The notes beneath the pieces were generated by a model. That model was not told the origin of the DNA. It searched no databases and saw only the letters and a program-made list of their open reading frames with translations. Source: Psychrosphaera algicola (lineage in GTDB: Bacteria > Pseudomonadota > Gammaproteobacteria > Enterobacterales > Alteromonadaceae). Taken from it: a DNA stretch of 64,000 nucleotides. The stretch spans positions 2,852,001 through 2,916,000 of the forward strand of contig NZ_JAQOMS010000002.1 in the NCBI RefSeq assembly GCF_028401425.1. Direction: 5' to 3'. A program made the position numbers and the translations under genes. This document shows positions 50,997 through 62,411 of this stretch, one piece after another (positions within the stretch are counted from its first letter, which is position 1; every line of letters begins with the position of its first letter).

Positions 50997-51917
50997 TTAC
51001 AACAAGGGGTCGACGTTATTTAAAATGGCGGCTGACATAGAGTGTTCATTACTTACGCTATGAATACCAAATCGATGTTCAGCAACCGCACCAAAAACCT
51101 GTTTTATATGATCAGGCGTAACATAGTCTTGGTTTTCGATAAAAGCATAAGCCTTCGCCGCACTGATCAAAGCCAAGCCTGCACGGGGAGAAAGTGGGTT
51201 AGGGCATTGCCCAGGTTGACGAGTAAAATGCAGCAGGCGCATGACATAACCTAAGGTGGCATCAGAAATATTCACATCTTGGATCTGTTGTTGAATTTCG
51301 GCCAATTCCTTTCCAGTAAATACGGCGGTCAGCGATTTTAGTGTCTGATTTGCGCCGCCATTTTTTAGCATAGTTAGCTCTGCCTCGTGTGGCGGGAAGC
51401 CTATGCTAATTCGCATCAAAAAGCGGTCTAATTGCGACTCAGGCAGTGGGTAAGTTCCGGTTTGGTGCAACGGGTTTTGTGTGGCAATGACAAAAAACGG
51501 CTTTGGTAGTGGGTAGGTTGTACCGTCAACACTCACTTGCAACTCTTCCATGGCTTCTAACAAAGCGCTTTGGGTTTTTGGGTTTGCCCGATTTATTTCG
51601 TCAGCTAAAATTAACTGATTAAAAATAGGCCCTTAGTGAAACTGAAAGGCATGAGTGTGTTGATTAAATATCGAAACACCAATTAAGTCAGCAGGAAGTG
51701 CGTCAGAGGTAAATTGAATACGTTGATAATCAAGGCCAAAAACAATGGCGAGCGCATGGGATAATGTTGTTTTTCCCATTCCCGGTAAATCTTCAATTAA
51801 CAAATGCCCATTGGCTAAAAGGCAGGTCACCGCGAGTTTGACCTGATGCGGTTTACCTAATAAAACTGAATTTAGTTGTGTTAATACTTGCGAGATCGTT
51901 TGCTGATTTTTTGTCAT
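50997..51917 (-). CDS. MoxR-family AAA+ ATPase (in-frame stop at 51633)
   Basis: AAA+ ATPase of about 306 residues with chaperone-like activity on its partner operon. Walker A (DLPGMGKTTLSHAL), Walker B (LILADEINRANPKTQ), sensor (FFVIATQNPLHQTGT) and lid (PLSPRAGLAL) are present. The start ATG 51917 gives MTKNQQTIS. A TAA at 51633-51635, within CCTTAG on the plus strand, replaces the Gln of FH-Q-GPIFNQ; the frame is otherwise intact, so the lesion is likely an error at a CCWGG site. First gene of moxR-DUF58-TgpA. Confidence 0.92.
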
Positions 51918-52007
51918 GCTACTGCTCTTTTTATACGTACACCATGATACTAGATTGAAAACCGACAAAATCCTATAAAAACCAGCAGGTTTGGATCCTA
52001 AAAATGA

Positions 52008-54226
52008 TTAATTAGTCGTTTCGTTTTCGGCCAGTAGGGACCGTAATACGAGTTGTAAATCCTCTTTGTCAAAGGGCTTAACCAAATGTTTGTTCATACC
52101 GATTGCAAGGGATTTTTTAATATCTTCTTCAAATGCGTTGGCCGTTAATGCAATTATTGGAATGGTTAATCTAAGTTTTTCGCGCAGAACTTTAGTCGCC
52201 TCATAACCATCAACCTTAGGCATATTGATATCCATCAATATAGCGTCATATTGATTATTGGGATCACTGCATAAATCAATGGCTTGTTGTCCGTCTCTCA
52301 CTCGACTTACTTTATAGCCCATAGATTTTAAGTATTGCTCAGCAACATGGGCATTAATGTCATTATCTTCAGCGACAAGAATATGGAAATTGCTCGGGGT
52401 ATGATCGAGTTTGTCGTTTGATAATGCAGTGATTAATGTGTCAAAAACTTCGATTCTTGCAGTGGCTTACTAAAATGGAAATCGAATAAGTTTTCCTTTA
52501 ATTGAAAAGCGTCAAGGTTGTCTTCAGACGCTGAAATGAGGATTAGTTTTTGATTTTTTAGCGGTGATAATTTCGGTTTAAGTATTTCCGCAACTTGCTC
52601 ACCACCCATACTACAAGCATGTTCAAATCGATGATAAATAAATCAAACTGATTAATATCGCATTTTAATAACTCTTCACCAGAACTAAAGATTTCAGCCA
52701 TTACATTTAAGGCAACAAGTTGATGTAAAATAAGCTTTCGGCTGGTGGCTAAATCATCAACGACGGCGACTTTTTTATGGGCGAGGTCGTATTGATTATT
52801 GAAATTAACGATTTCGAGTTCCTGCTCAGAGGGGCTTTTGCCAAGGCAAAGGGCACAATAATCGTAAACTTGGAGCCTCTGCCATATTCACTGTGTAATT
52901 TTAATTCTCCATCCATTAGTGTGGTGAGTTCAGACACAATATTAAGTCCAAGGCCTGCACGATTATAATGTTTAGTCAAATCTTCAGGTGAGTAGTCACT
53001 AAAAATCACACTTTGCTGATCTTTTGTCATGCCAATACCAGTGTCCGCGATTTCGATGGAAAGTAAGACGTTTTCTTGTTGCAACTGACAGTGTGCCTTA
53101 AACGATATGGTTCCGTGGTCAGTATATTTAACGGCGTTATTAAGTAGGTTGTTGATGATTTGCCTAAGTTTATTACCAGCACCATATAAATTTTCTGGAA
53201 TTGCTTCTGAAATGTCCATCTCTAACTGGATGTGTTTCTGGTCGCAAATAATGGCTATTGGCGACAAACACTCGTCGAATATTTGAGTGATGGAAAAGTT
53301 ACTGTTTTTAACGGTATGTTCTCGATTTTCGATCGCCGAAATATCTAAAATTTCGTTAATAATACGTAGGAGTTGATTACCGGAACGCTTAGCGTTTCGA
53401 ATAAGAGTGTCTTTCGCAATAACGCCTTCTTGTTCAATTGCTAATTCCAACATACCAAATAAGCCATTAAGTGGGGTGCGTAATTCATGACTCATATTTT
53501 GCATAAAGAGCGTTTTGGCTTCACTTGCAAATTCAGCCTGTTCTTTCAATTTTCGAGCGGTTTCCTTCTCACTAGATAGCTGTGCAATCGCAGTAGTTAT
53601 TAGCCTCTGTAATGGATTAAATACGTAAATCAGTTGTGCAATAAGCGCAATAATCATGGCGATGGTCAACACAGTCACAACCCATTCCAATTTAACTAGG
53701 TTGTTATTGGCGGCAGCTTCAAATGTATCGACCCCAGAATTTAATTTGGTCATTAGTCGCTCAATTGTGGAGAACGGCATTTCATCTAATGTGGCATCAA
53801 ATCCAAACTCGACCGTTCTTCTCGCCCAGAATATAAAATCAATGATGTCGCTGTTCAAAGAGGGGAGTCTTCAAAATAAAGCCGCTGAATTTCATCCGAT
53901 AATGTTTGTTTATTTGCTAGAGGCAATGTTTGAGTGAGCTGATTGTGGTTCTGTTCGAATTGGGTAATTGCGGCCTCAAGTATGGTTAGATTTTGACGAC
54001 GAGTTTGCATGTCAGAAGATTGCGCTAAACGAGTTAAATACAGTGTGATCTTCTGTGACAACATGCTTTGTTGACCAGCAATGTTGACTAAGTGATTATC
54101 ACTTTTTTGTTGTTTTATAGTGAGTTGCAATGCCATTAGATTAATGATGACGAGCGCAAAGATTACGCCTAATCCAAATCTGTGTTTATTGCTGATGGTG
54201 TTAGAAAATTGTGTATTTACGTCCAT
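52008..54226 (-). CDS. PilJ-type hybrid sensor histidine kinase (about four frameshifts)
   Basis: Membrane hybrid kinase of about 740 residues. A first helix (FGLGVIFALVIINLMALQL), a PilJ/NIT-like sensing segment (VNIAGQQSMLSQKITLY), a second helix (VVTVLTIAMIIALIAQLIYV), HisKA (SHELRTPLNG), HATPase (NNAVKYT, ADTGIGM, AGLGLNIV), then two receiver domains, the second with MDINMPKVDGYE and LVKPFDKE. Breaks: near 53866 (C run), 52835 (C run), about 52610-52617 (TA-containing insert where Met-Pro-Gly-Met is expected, a CCWGG site) and near 52457 (A run). ATG 54226 gives MDVNTQFS. It precedes moxR in the same direction. Confidence 0.85.
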
Positions 54227-54354
54227 ATACTTATATTCGAAAGTCCTCTCGATAAGTAACAATAGTTAGGAATTAGTTGAACCGCAAGTGAAATAATTAA
54301 TTGAGTTTACGAATTTATTGGTCTACATTATGTCATCCGACCAGTGGAGGAAGT

Positions 54355-55236
54355 ATGATCCAGACGTCACGAACTTTAGACCTAAAAACTCACCAATTGC
54401 ACTTACGTCATATTTATCAACGTGATGACGGCCAACCAATATTGATGCTGCACGGCACAATAGAAAATGGGCGGATATTTTATAATGACAAAGACAAGGG
54501 ACTTGCCTGTTATCTAGCGAGCCAAGGGTTTAATGTCTTTGTTTTAGACTATCGTGGACGCGGTAAAAGTCGGCCTCAAATCAAGCATAATTTTAACCAT
54601 GGTTATCACGAATGCATTGTTGAGGATATTCCGGCTGCTATTGAATATGTGTTTAAACTTACTGGCCGTAAAATGCATGTGATTTGCCACTCTTGGGGCG
54701 GTATTTTGTTTCACAGCAGTTATACCCGATTTGAGAAATTACAAAACAAAGTAGTATCTGCCATCTGCTTTGGAACAAAGCGACAGGTGTTAGTTTGGAA
54801 TCTCGAGCGGTTATTAAAGGTGAGTTTGTTTTGGCATCGCTTTGCACCTTGGATGGCCAAAAAGTCGGGTTATTTAGACGCTGTAAAACTTGGTATTGGT
54901 GCCGAAAGTGAAACGTATTTAGCTGTTAAACAAAGCTCAGATTGGGTGAAACCAAGTAAATGGGTCGATTCTGTTGACGGATTTGACTACGGAGAGTCCG
55001 CTAAAACCACTAACTGGCCACCAACATGGCATTTAACGGGTTCTAAGGATCGGGTGTTGGGTCATTCAGATGATGTTAATTTATTTATTAATGAATCGAA
55101 TCAAAACGCAAAGTTTTCGGAGTTATCGAAGGTCAATGGCAACATGCTCGACTATGACCATATCAATATACTTACCGACAAAAATGCGGTAAACGACCAT
55201 TTTCCACTAATCAAAAATTGGCTTTCTGAACATTAA
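54355..55236 (+). CDS. Alpha/beta hydrolase
   Basis: About 293-residue hydrolase. ATG 54355 is chosen because GGAGG lies four bases upstream; the frame is open from 54301. The oxyanion region ILMLHGTIENG, a VLDYRGRGKSR turn, the nucleophile elbow ICHSWGGILF, and a late His (YDHINIL) make a plausible triad. Substrate unknown, perhaps a lipid or ester. Its end overlaps the convergent LysE gene by four bases. Intact. Confidence 0.82.
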   Translation: MIQTSRTLDLKTHQLHLRHIYQRDDGQPILMLHGTIENGRIFYNDKDKGLACYLASQGFNVFVLDYRGRGKSRPQIKHNFNHGYHECIVEDIPAAIEYVFKLTGRKMHVICHSWGGILFHSSYTRFEKLQNKVVSAICFGTKRQVLVWNLERLLKVSLFWHRFAPWMAKKSGYLDAVKLGIGAESETYLAVKQSSDWVKPSKWVDSVDGFDYGESAKTTNWPPTWHLTGSKDRVLGHSDDVNLFINESNQNAKFSELSKVNGNMLDYDHINILTDKNAVNDHFPLIKNWLSEH

Positions 55237-55856
55237 CCAAGGGCTAACCATACTCCTACTGCGACCATAAGCGTGCCTGAAATTTTGTTCATTTTGGTCA
55301 CGTTGTTTTCACTCTTTAATAAGTTAGCCAATGTTTTGCCACCAGACGCATATAACATCATGCAGACAAATTCCGAGACCATAATGATGGCAACTAATAC
55401 CGTTAACTGCAGTGGCATCGACAGCTCAGGGTTAATAAATGGCGGCAGTAATGAAATCATAAAGGCCCAACCTTTGGGATTGGCAACGGCAGTTACCAGT
55501 CCTTGATTAAACAATTGCTTTCTCGATATGGTTTGCTGTTCTTGGGGCAAACTGGATAACGCAAGTTTACCTCTGTTAAGCCACATATTTAGACCTAACC
55601 ACATTAAATATAAGCCACCGACCCATTTTAGAATTTGAAAAATAAATGGGTATTGCAGCATTATGGTCGATACACCAATGACCGCTGACACCGCAACAAT
55701 CGCAACCCCAAGTAATTCACCAAACATCATCCACATCGTGCGTTTAACACCAATTGACATACCAAGAGTAAGTGCCAATGTCATACACATACTCTGGGTA
55801 ATGCTAACGACAAAAAATGTAGGGATAAATAAGGCAAATAATGTGAGATCTAGCAT
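55233..55856 (-). CDS. LysE/RhtB-family exporter
   Basis: 207-residue inner-membrane amino-acid or metabolite exporter with six hydrophobic segments. The N-terminal QSMCMTLALTLGMSIGVKR and central FNQGLVTAVANPKGWAFMIS motifs are typical of the LysE/RhtB superfamily. Substrate not predictable. Converges with the hydrolase and lies 81 bp beyond the RND gene end on the same strand. Intact. Confidence 0.88.
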   Translation of the reverse strand: MLDLTLFALFIPTFFVVSITQSMCMTLALTLGMSIGVKRTMWMMFGELLGVAIVAVSAVIGVSTIMLQYPFIFQILKWVGGLYLMWLGLNMWLNRGKLALSSLPQEQQTISRKQLFNQGLVTAVANPKGWAFMISLLPPFINPELSMPLQLTVLVAIIMVSEFVCMMLYASGGKTLANLLKSENNVTKMNKISGTLMVAVGVWLALG

Positions 55857-55889
55857 GAGTCGGGATTACTGCTATTTGAGGGGGAAACA

Positions 55890-55915
55890 GGCAAACCAGA
55901 TGTATCCGGTTTGCC
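55890..55915 (-). terminator. Hairpin after the RND permease gene
   Basis: 8-bp stem GGCAAACC (55890-55897) with GGTTTGCC (55908-55915). The minus-strand tail TGTTTCCC is only weakly U-rich, so it may be a partial terminator. Confidence 0.5.
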
Positions 55916-55937
55916 CACAGTTTTATTAAACCTGGAG

Positions 55938-58900
55938 TTATGGATCAGAAGCTAAGTCGTCTGATTTAACCTTAGGTTCTTTGCTATAAAGCTTTTTTAA
56001 GGCTCTATATGGTTTTCGGCTGTCTTCCAAAATAAGGTACAAACAAGGTACCAAAATTAAAGTGATCACCGTAGCAAATAACACGGCAAAGCCAAGTGCT
56101 ACCGCCATTGGGATAACAAATCGAGCTTGTAAGCTGGTTTCAAACATAATCGGCAATACACCTACAAACGTAGTAATCGACGTTAATGTAATCGCCCTAA
56201 AACGAACACAACCAGCATCAATGACAGACCGCGTTATTGAATGACCTTCTTTACGCATTTGGTTTACGTAGTCGGTCATAACGAGGCTGTCATTTATCAC
56301 CACCCCGGCGGCGGCAATGAGTCCAAATGTCGACATCATACTTAGGTCGATGCCAAAGAAATAATGGCCCCAAATCGCACCGGTTAAACCAAATGGTATA
56401 ACCGACATTATGATTATAGGTTGGCTGTAACTCTTCAGTGGTACGGCGAGCAACACATAGACCAGCATCATACCAGCTAGGAAGAACATAATTTGTTCGT
56501 TCTGCTGTGATTGTTCTTCTTCAATCGAACCACCGAGTTCGGTTTGCACCGATGGGAATAAGACTTTTAAATCAGGTAATAATGTTTCTCTGACTTTTTC
56601 AACAACTTCATTTGGCTCAACGGTTTCTTCGTCGATAGAACCCCAAATGTATACACTGCGGAAGCCGTTTTCACGTCGAATATAGCTGATACCAGGTTTT
56701 TCAATTAACTCAACCACATCGCCTAACATGACTTCTTGGCCGCCGGGAGTTGTCACGACAGCGTATTTTAAGTCAGCAAAACGCTCGCGTGTTAACTGAG
56801 GATATCTAACCATGACTCGGATTTCTTCGCCGCCACGGATAACACGTTGTGCTTCACCACCGTAGAAACTCGCGCCCATTTGTGACGCAATCGTCTGCAG
56901 ATCTAATCCTAAGTCATACGCGACAGGTTTGAGCGACATTTGAATTTCTTTACTCGCAGGGTCAATGGTTGAACTGACATCAAACAGCCCATTTTCCTGC
57001 TGTAACATAGAAATAAATTTCAAACCTGCTGCATTTAAGGTGTCAATATCAGAACCATATAGTAAGTAACCAAAGTCACCGTCGCCATTGCCTTGGCTAT
57101 TGACGTCGTCACGTACGGTCATCGACTTCATGCCAGGTAAACGAGGTAACGCTTCGCGCCATCTACGGGCAAGTTCAAAGGTATCAAATGGGCGTAATTC
57201 TTCGTCAACCAATGGCACAACGATACGGCCTTGAGTTCGTCCTTGGTTAAAGGCCAAAATATCTCGAACCATACCAGTACCGTATTGTTCTACAGTCTCT
57301 CGTTCGATTCGCATGATGACTTGTTCAATGAGCTGTAATGTTTCGATTGTTTGAATGTCAGAAACATTGTCGTTCATTTCAATTTGAACATCAGGGAAGT
57401 CATGTGGCACTTTAGGAGTTGGTACCATACGAACATGGTTAGCCGTTATTAGTCCAAAACTCACAAAGAACAAGGCGATAAAGGTCATGAATACTGTCCA
57501 ACGCCATTCAACACATTTGGCTAAAAAGCTGCGGTATGGGCCATATACAAAGCCAAAGAACTTCTTGTTGAACTTAGAACGCCAGCCGTTTTCTTTAATC
57601 GGTGGGAATTTAGTATGCGCAATATGCGAAGGTAAAATGAGTTTTGATTCTATTAAACTAAAGACCAAACACAAAACAACAACAACTGAAATATTATAGA
57701 AAAACGCGCCTTGTGGGCCGCTTGAACCTAAAAATGGTGCAAATACCGCGATTGTGGTTAAAACACCAAATGTGGCCGGTGTTGCAACACGCTGTGCACC
57801 GCGGACAACATTATCGACACCGCCACCTTTTTCTCAATCTCAGAGTACGCACTTTCGCCTATTACGATGGCATCGTCGACCACTATCCCGAGTACCATGA
57901 TAAAGGCGAACAAAGACAGGATATTAATTGTTACACCAAACATCGGCATTAGAAAAACAGCCCCGAGGAAACACAATGGCAAGCCAATCATTACCCATAG
58001 GCAGCAAGTCTAAAGCGGAGGAAGATAGTTAACATTAAAGCAACTAAAATCGAACCTTGTAAAAGGTTTTTCAGCATCATATCTAAACGTGCATTGAGAT
58101 AGTAAGTCATGTCGACTAGGATTTTAATTTCCATACCATCTGGTAACGTTTTGTTGCGCATTTCAATAAAGTCTTTTACAGACTTGGCAACCGGTATCAT
58201 GCTTTGATCTTTAGTCGCGTTTACAGCGATGTAAATCGAGTTTTGGCCTGAGTATTTGTTATAACGTTCGCCTTCAGTAAAGCCATCTTTGATAACGGCC
58301 ACATCACGTAGTAAAACTTTATCACCATTTTTACCAACCTTTACGGGGATAAGTCTAAACTCTTCACCACTATAATATTGGTTTTCAATACGGACTGAAA
58401 CTATGCCACTGTCAGTGCGTAACTGACCTGCAGAGTAGTTTGCAGAATGCCTGCTTATTGCACGTGAAATATCAGTTAGGGTCAGATTGTATTTACGTAA
58501 CTCTTCTGGTTTAACTTCAATTGCGATTTCTTCATCAGGCGCAGCGACATTAACTAACGAGACGTTATTCAATTGCAATAACTCGTCTTCAAGTCGTTTG
58601 GCCATTGGTTTGAGTTCAGACAGTGGGTAATCACCTACAATCGATAACTCTATAACTTGTTGGTTAAACTCAATTTGTCGAATATTGACCGGCTCCATCG
58701 CCGCAGGAAATGTCGCAATACTGTCAACGCGCATTTTTACTTTATCGAGGGTTTCAGCAAGGTCTTTATCAGGGTGTATTTCTAACGTCATTTGGCCAGA
58801 GTTACGGAACGCTCGAGACCACATTTTTTAATTTCGGTGACGTCTTTAAGAGACTCTTCTACCTTAATTAAAATACTTTCTTCTATTTCTTGAGGGGATG

Positions 58901-59084
58901 CACCACGATAAGCGGCACTAATTTCAATGTAGTTGATTTCAATATTTGGAAACATCTGACGCTGTATAGTGAAATAACTCACAATGCCCATGAACAAAAT
59001 AAAGATCATCATTAAGTTTGCCGCAACTGGATTGTGGGCAAAATAAGCTATTATCCCTGTGGGTTTAGTACTTGTGTCACTCAT
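55938..59084 (-). CDS. RND-family efflux permease (three frameshifts)
   Basis: Inner-membrane proton-driven RND pump, about 1050 residues and the normal length. The N-terminal helix (NLMMIFILFMGIVSYFTI), the porter domains, the conserved VLGIVVDDAIVIGE proton-relay motif, LLLAGM-like helices and the final AVLFATVITLILVPCLYLIL are present. Breaks: near 58825 (A run), at 57995-58001 (CCATAGG on the plus strand where CCTGG restores RLAAWVMIGLPLCF), and near 57833 (A/G run). It starts nine bases after the membrane-fusion gene. Substrate unknown: could be multidrug or metal; no outer-membrane channel gene adjacent. Confidence 0.92.
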
Positions 59085-59093
59085 AATATTGCC

Positions 59094-60299
59094 TTATCCA
59101 TTCGTCACGTTTTGTGCAGCAGCTGGGGAAACAACTTGAGACTCATCTGATTTTTTATCTTTTTCCATGGCTTCAGTTCCTGCAACACGTACTTCCATAC
59201 CAACTTGAGGATATTCTGGCACCGTGGTGACAATTTTGTCATTTTCGTTTAAGCCCGATCCAATTAAGTAGATCTCGCCTTCTTCTCTGACAACTTCAAC
59301 CTTGTTAACACGAAGTTTATTGTCTTCGTCAATAATCCAAACTTTACGGTTGCTGACTAAATCTTGAGATAAACGGAAAACGTTGTTTAAAGGAGCGCCG
59401 TCAAAACTAACTTGAACATAGCTGCCAAACATAACTTTAGGTTGGTCGCTTTTTAGGCTGTAAGGGTCGTTAATTTCAACGACTAAGTGACTCATACGAG
59501 TGTCTGAATCTATGCGACCAGAGTCTCTTGAAATCACCGCTTGGCGTGTATATGAAAAGTTGCCTTCGGTACTAATTTGAGCAGATTTACCAGCTAACTG
59601 TGTTGGTAAAAACGAACGGTCGAAGCCGGCAATCGGAAACGAGACTTCGGCTTTTTCGATATTGTAAATTTCGCCAATGGACATACCCGGAGAAGCATAT
59701 TGGCCTCGGCCAATGGTGCGGTTAATCACTAACGCGTCATAAGGGGCGACCACTTTTGTATTGTTTAAGTCGTTTTGCGCAGCTTTAACCGAGGCTTGTG
59801 CTGACTTAACATCGGCCATTGCACTCATCAATTGTGGTTTACGCAAATATAGGTCAGTAACTTTGGCATCAGGTAAAGTTTTAGCTTCAATTTTGGCAAC
59901 GTCCGCACGACCTTGTTCTTCAACAAGCTTGGAATTGGCTGCTGACAAGCTTGATTCGGCTCTTAATAGAGCGGCTTGATAAGGCACAGGGTCAATTTCA
60001 ACTAACACTTCGCCGCTTTTAACCAAACCACCGGCAACAAAGTTAGGGTGCCATTTTAAAATTTCGCCGGCGACTTGCGCTGACAACATGGTTTTTTCAA
60101 CAGGAGTCACAGCACCATGTCCAACAATTTTAACTTGATGGGATTCTGAGTTAACGGCTCGAACACTGACAATAGGTCGAGTATCTACTTTTTCTTTATC
60201 TTTTTCTTTGTGACCAGATTGACCAACAACTTGACCTAAGCCAATACCAACGCCTAGTACAACTAGAGGTAAGGCAATCTTTAACCATGTTTTACTCAT
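59094..60299 (-). CDS. RND membrane-fusion (periplasmic adaptor) protein
   Basis: 401-residue HlyD/AcrA-type adaptor that couples the pump to an outer-membrane channel. N-terminal anchor (WLKIALPLVVLGVGIGLGQV), lipoyl and beta-barrel parts (SAQVAGEILKWHPNFVAGG, VLVEIDPVPYQAALLRAESS), an alpha-hairpin (SVKAAQNDLNNTKVVAPYDA) and the membrane-proximal domain. First gene of a two-gene operon with the RND permease. Intact. The 258 bp upstream to radD should hold promoters for both divergent units. Confidence 0.92.
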   Translation of the reverse strand: MSKTWLKIALPLVVLGVGIGLGQVVGQSGHKEKDKEKVDTRPIVSVRAVNSESHQVKIVGHGAVTPVEKTMLSAQVAGEILKWHPNFVAGGLVKSGEVLVEIDPVPYQAALLRAESSLSAANSKLVEEQGRADVAKIEAKTLPDAKVTDLYLRKPQLMSAMADVKSAQASVKAAQNDLNNTKVVAPYDALVINRTIGRGQYASPGMSIGEIYNIEKAEVSFPIAGFDRSFLPTQLAGKSAQISTEGNFSYTRQAVISRDSGRIDSDTRMSHLVVEINDPYSLKSDQPKVMFGSYVQVSFDGAPLNNVFRLSQDLVSNRKVWIIDEDNKLRVNKVEVVREEGEIYLIGSGLNENDKIVTTVPEYPQVGMEVRVAGTEAMEKDKKSDESQVVSPAAAQNVTNG

Positions 60300-60557
60300 T
60301 TTGAAATCCCTGTTACAAATTATAATTTTGGCGATTTTTACATTGATTGCCGTATCTTATCGTATTTTCACAATGAAGAAAGCTACTATAAGTGTAAGAA
60401 ATTGTTTATTCCGGATATTTTTACGCTGCTTTATATAAATAATTGGAAATAGACCGATACAGTTTTTGTCTTTGGCCGAGCCAACTTACAAAATATATAA
60501 GATTTAGTTTACGAGTGAGATACAATAATAGACCACTTTTATTAAAAAAATTGTTTG

Positions 60558-62370
60558 ATGTATACATTACGTCCTTATCAACAAGATGCGGTTAACGCAA
60601 CGCTCAAACACTTTAGGCAAACCAATGAACCCGCGGTCATTGTATTGCCTACTGGTGCCGGAAAAAGCTTAGTTATTGCTGAACTTGCTCGTTTAGCGCG
60701 ACGTAAAATCCTTGTGCTGACCCATGTTAAAGAACTGGTCGAGCAGAATGTTGAAAAGTTTCGCAGCTATGGCGATCAACAAGGCGTTAAAGCTGGGGTA
60801 TTTTCAGCGGGCTTAAATACCAAACAAACCGACTTCCAAGTGACGTTTGCCAGTGTGCAATCCGTCGTTCGAAATTTACCCCTGTTCGCTACAAGTTACT
60901 CGTTAGTTATTATTGACGAATGCCACAGAGTAAGTGAATTAACTGAAGGTGAAAATAGCAGCCAGTACGGAGAGATCATCAAACAGCTTGCTGGCTACAA
61001 TCCAGACATTAAAGTACTTGGTTTAACCGCGACTCCATATCGAATGGGGTTAGGCTGGATTTATCAATATCATTACCACGGTATAAAACGCAGTGCGACC
61101 CCGACTCCTTTTAAATCTTGTATATATGAGCTACCGCTAACCTACATGATCAAACATGGCTTTTTGACACCACCTAAATTGGTCGATGCCCCCGTAGCAC
61201 AATACGATTTTTCCGCGTTAAACAGCACAGCTAACGGCAATTTCAACGAGGCGGAAGTTAATGCCTTGTTGGTTAAATACCCAAGAGTCACTCAGGCAAT
61301 TATTGAGCAAGTGGAAGAGCTAGCGTCGAAACGACAAGGTGTAATGATATTTGCCGCGAGTGTAAAACATGCAAAAGAAATCTGTGGTTATTTGCCAGAA
61401 CAATCCACTGCGTTGATCACAGGTGCAACAGACTTAGTGACTCGTGCTGACTTAATTGCCAAGTTTAAAAATAAGACACTAAAATATTTAGTTAATGTGT
61501 CCGTGTTGACCACGGGCTTTGATGCGCCGCATGTCGATTTAATCGCGATACTTAGACCAACAGAATCGGTGAGTTTGTATCAACAAATTGTGGGCCGCGG
61601 CTTGCGTTTATGTGACAACAAAAAAGACTGTTTGGTAATTGACTATGCGGGCAACGGCATCAATATTTTCTATCCAGAAGTTGGTCAAAAAAGCCGAACT
61701 CTAGTTCAGAGGTTGTTCAAGTATTTTGCCCAAGTTGTGGTTTTGCCAATACTTTTGGGGGCAAAAAGACCAAGAAGGAAAGGTGATAGAACACTATGGT
61801 CGTAAGTGTCAGGGATTTTTACAGCATGATTACGAAGACGATGAAACCGCTGAAAATAGCAATCAGGCCATTGAGCGAATCGATTGCGATTACCGCTTTC
61901 GATTTAAGGAATGCGAACATTGCAACGCGGAAAATGACATCGCCGCTCGGGTTTGCCATCAATGCCAAAAGACATTGTCGACCCAGACGACAAATTAAAA
62001 GCAGCACTCAAATTAAAAAATGCCATGGTAATTCGTTGCGCCGGAATGATGTTTGAATTTCAAAAAGAGAGTGGACGCGACAGCCAAAAGTCAAAATTCG
62101 ATACTTTGATGAAGACGGCCTAGAGTTGACTGAAACTTTTGATTTTAGTAACGACAAAGCGAAATATAAATTTAACCGCCTTTACGGACGACGTCTAAAT
62201 AATTCGGCCGCGCCCAGGATTTTAAAACCGCCGATGACGTTGAATCAAAACAAAACGGGTTTACGCCACCTGACTTTGTGGTCGCCAGAAAGCAAAAGCA
62301 TTATTGGCAAATCGTAGAACGGATATTCGATTATGAAGGGCGATATCGAAAAGCCAACGAATTAGGCTAA
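60558..62370 (+). CDS. radD: DEAD/DEAH-box helicase RadD (about four frameshifts)
   Basis: Superfamily 2 helicase-like DNA-repair protein RadD (formerly YejH), about 605 residues. Motif I LPTGAGKSL, motif II IDECHR (a DEAH/DECH type box), motif III LGLTATPYR, motif V VLTTGFDAPHVD and motif VI QQIVGRGLRL are clear. The C-terminal zinc finger (ECEHCN then CHQC) is characteristic. Breaks: near 61692, 61980, 62085 and 62205, all at A-rich or G/C homopolymer runs. ATG 60558 gives MYTLRPYQQDA. The family acts in double-strand-break repair with SSB. Confidence 0.92.
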
Positions 62371-62411
62371 ACGGCCCGGGCTAATATTCAAAGTATTGTT
62401 TCTCGTATGAC

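Noticed and set aside
15624..51635. Stop-codon reassignment or suppression (TAG, TGA, TAA in glgC, cysQ, tonB, HPP, moxR)
   Set aside because: All three stop codons are involved, only in predicted CCWGG contexts, and many genes end normally with the same codons.
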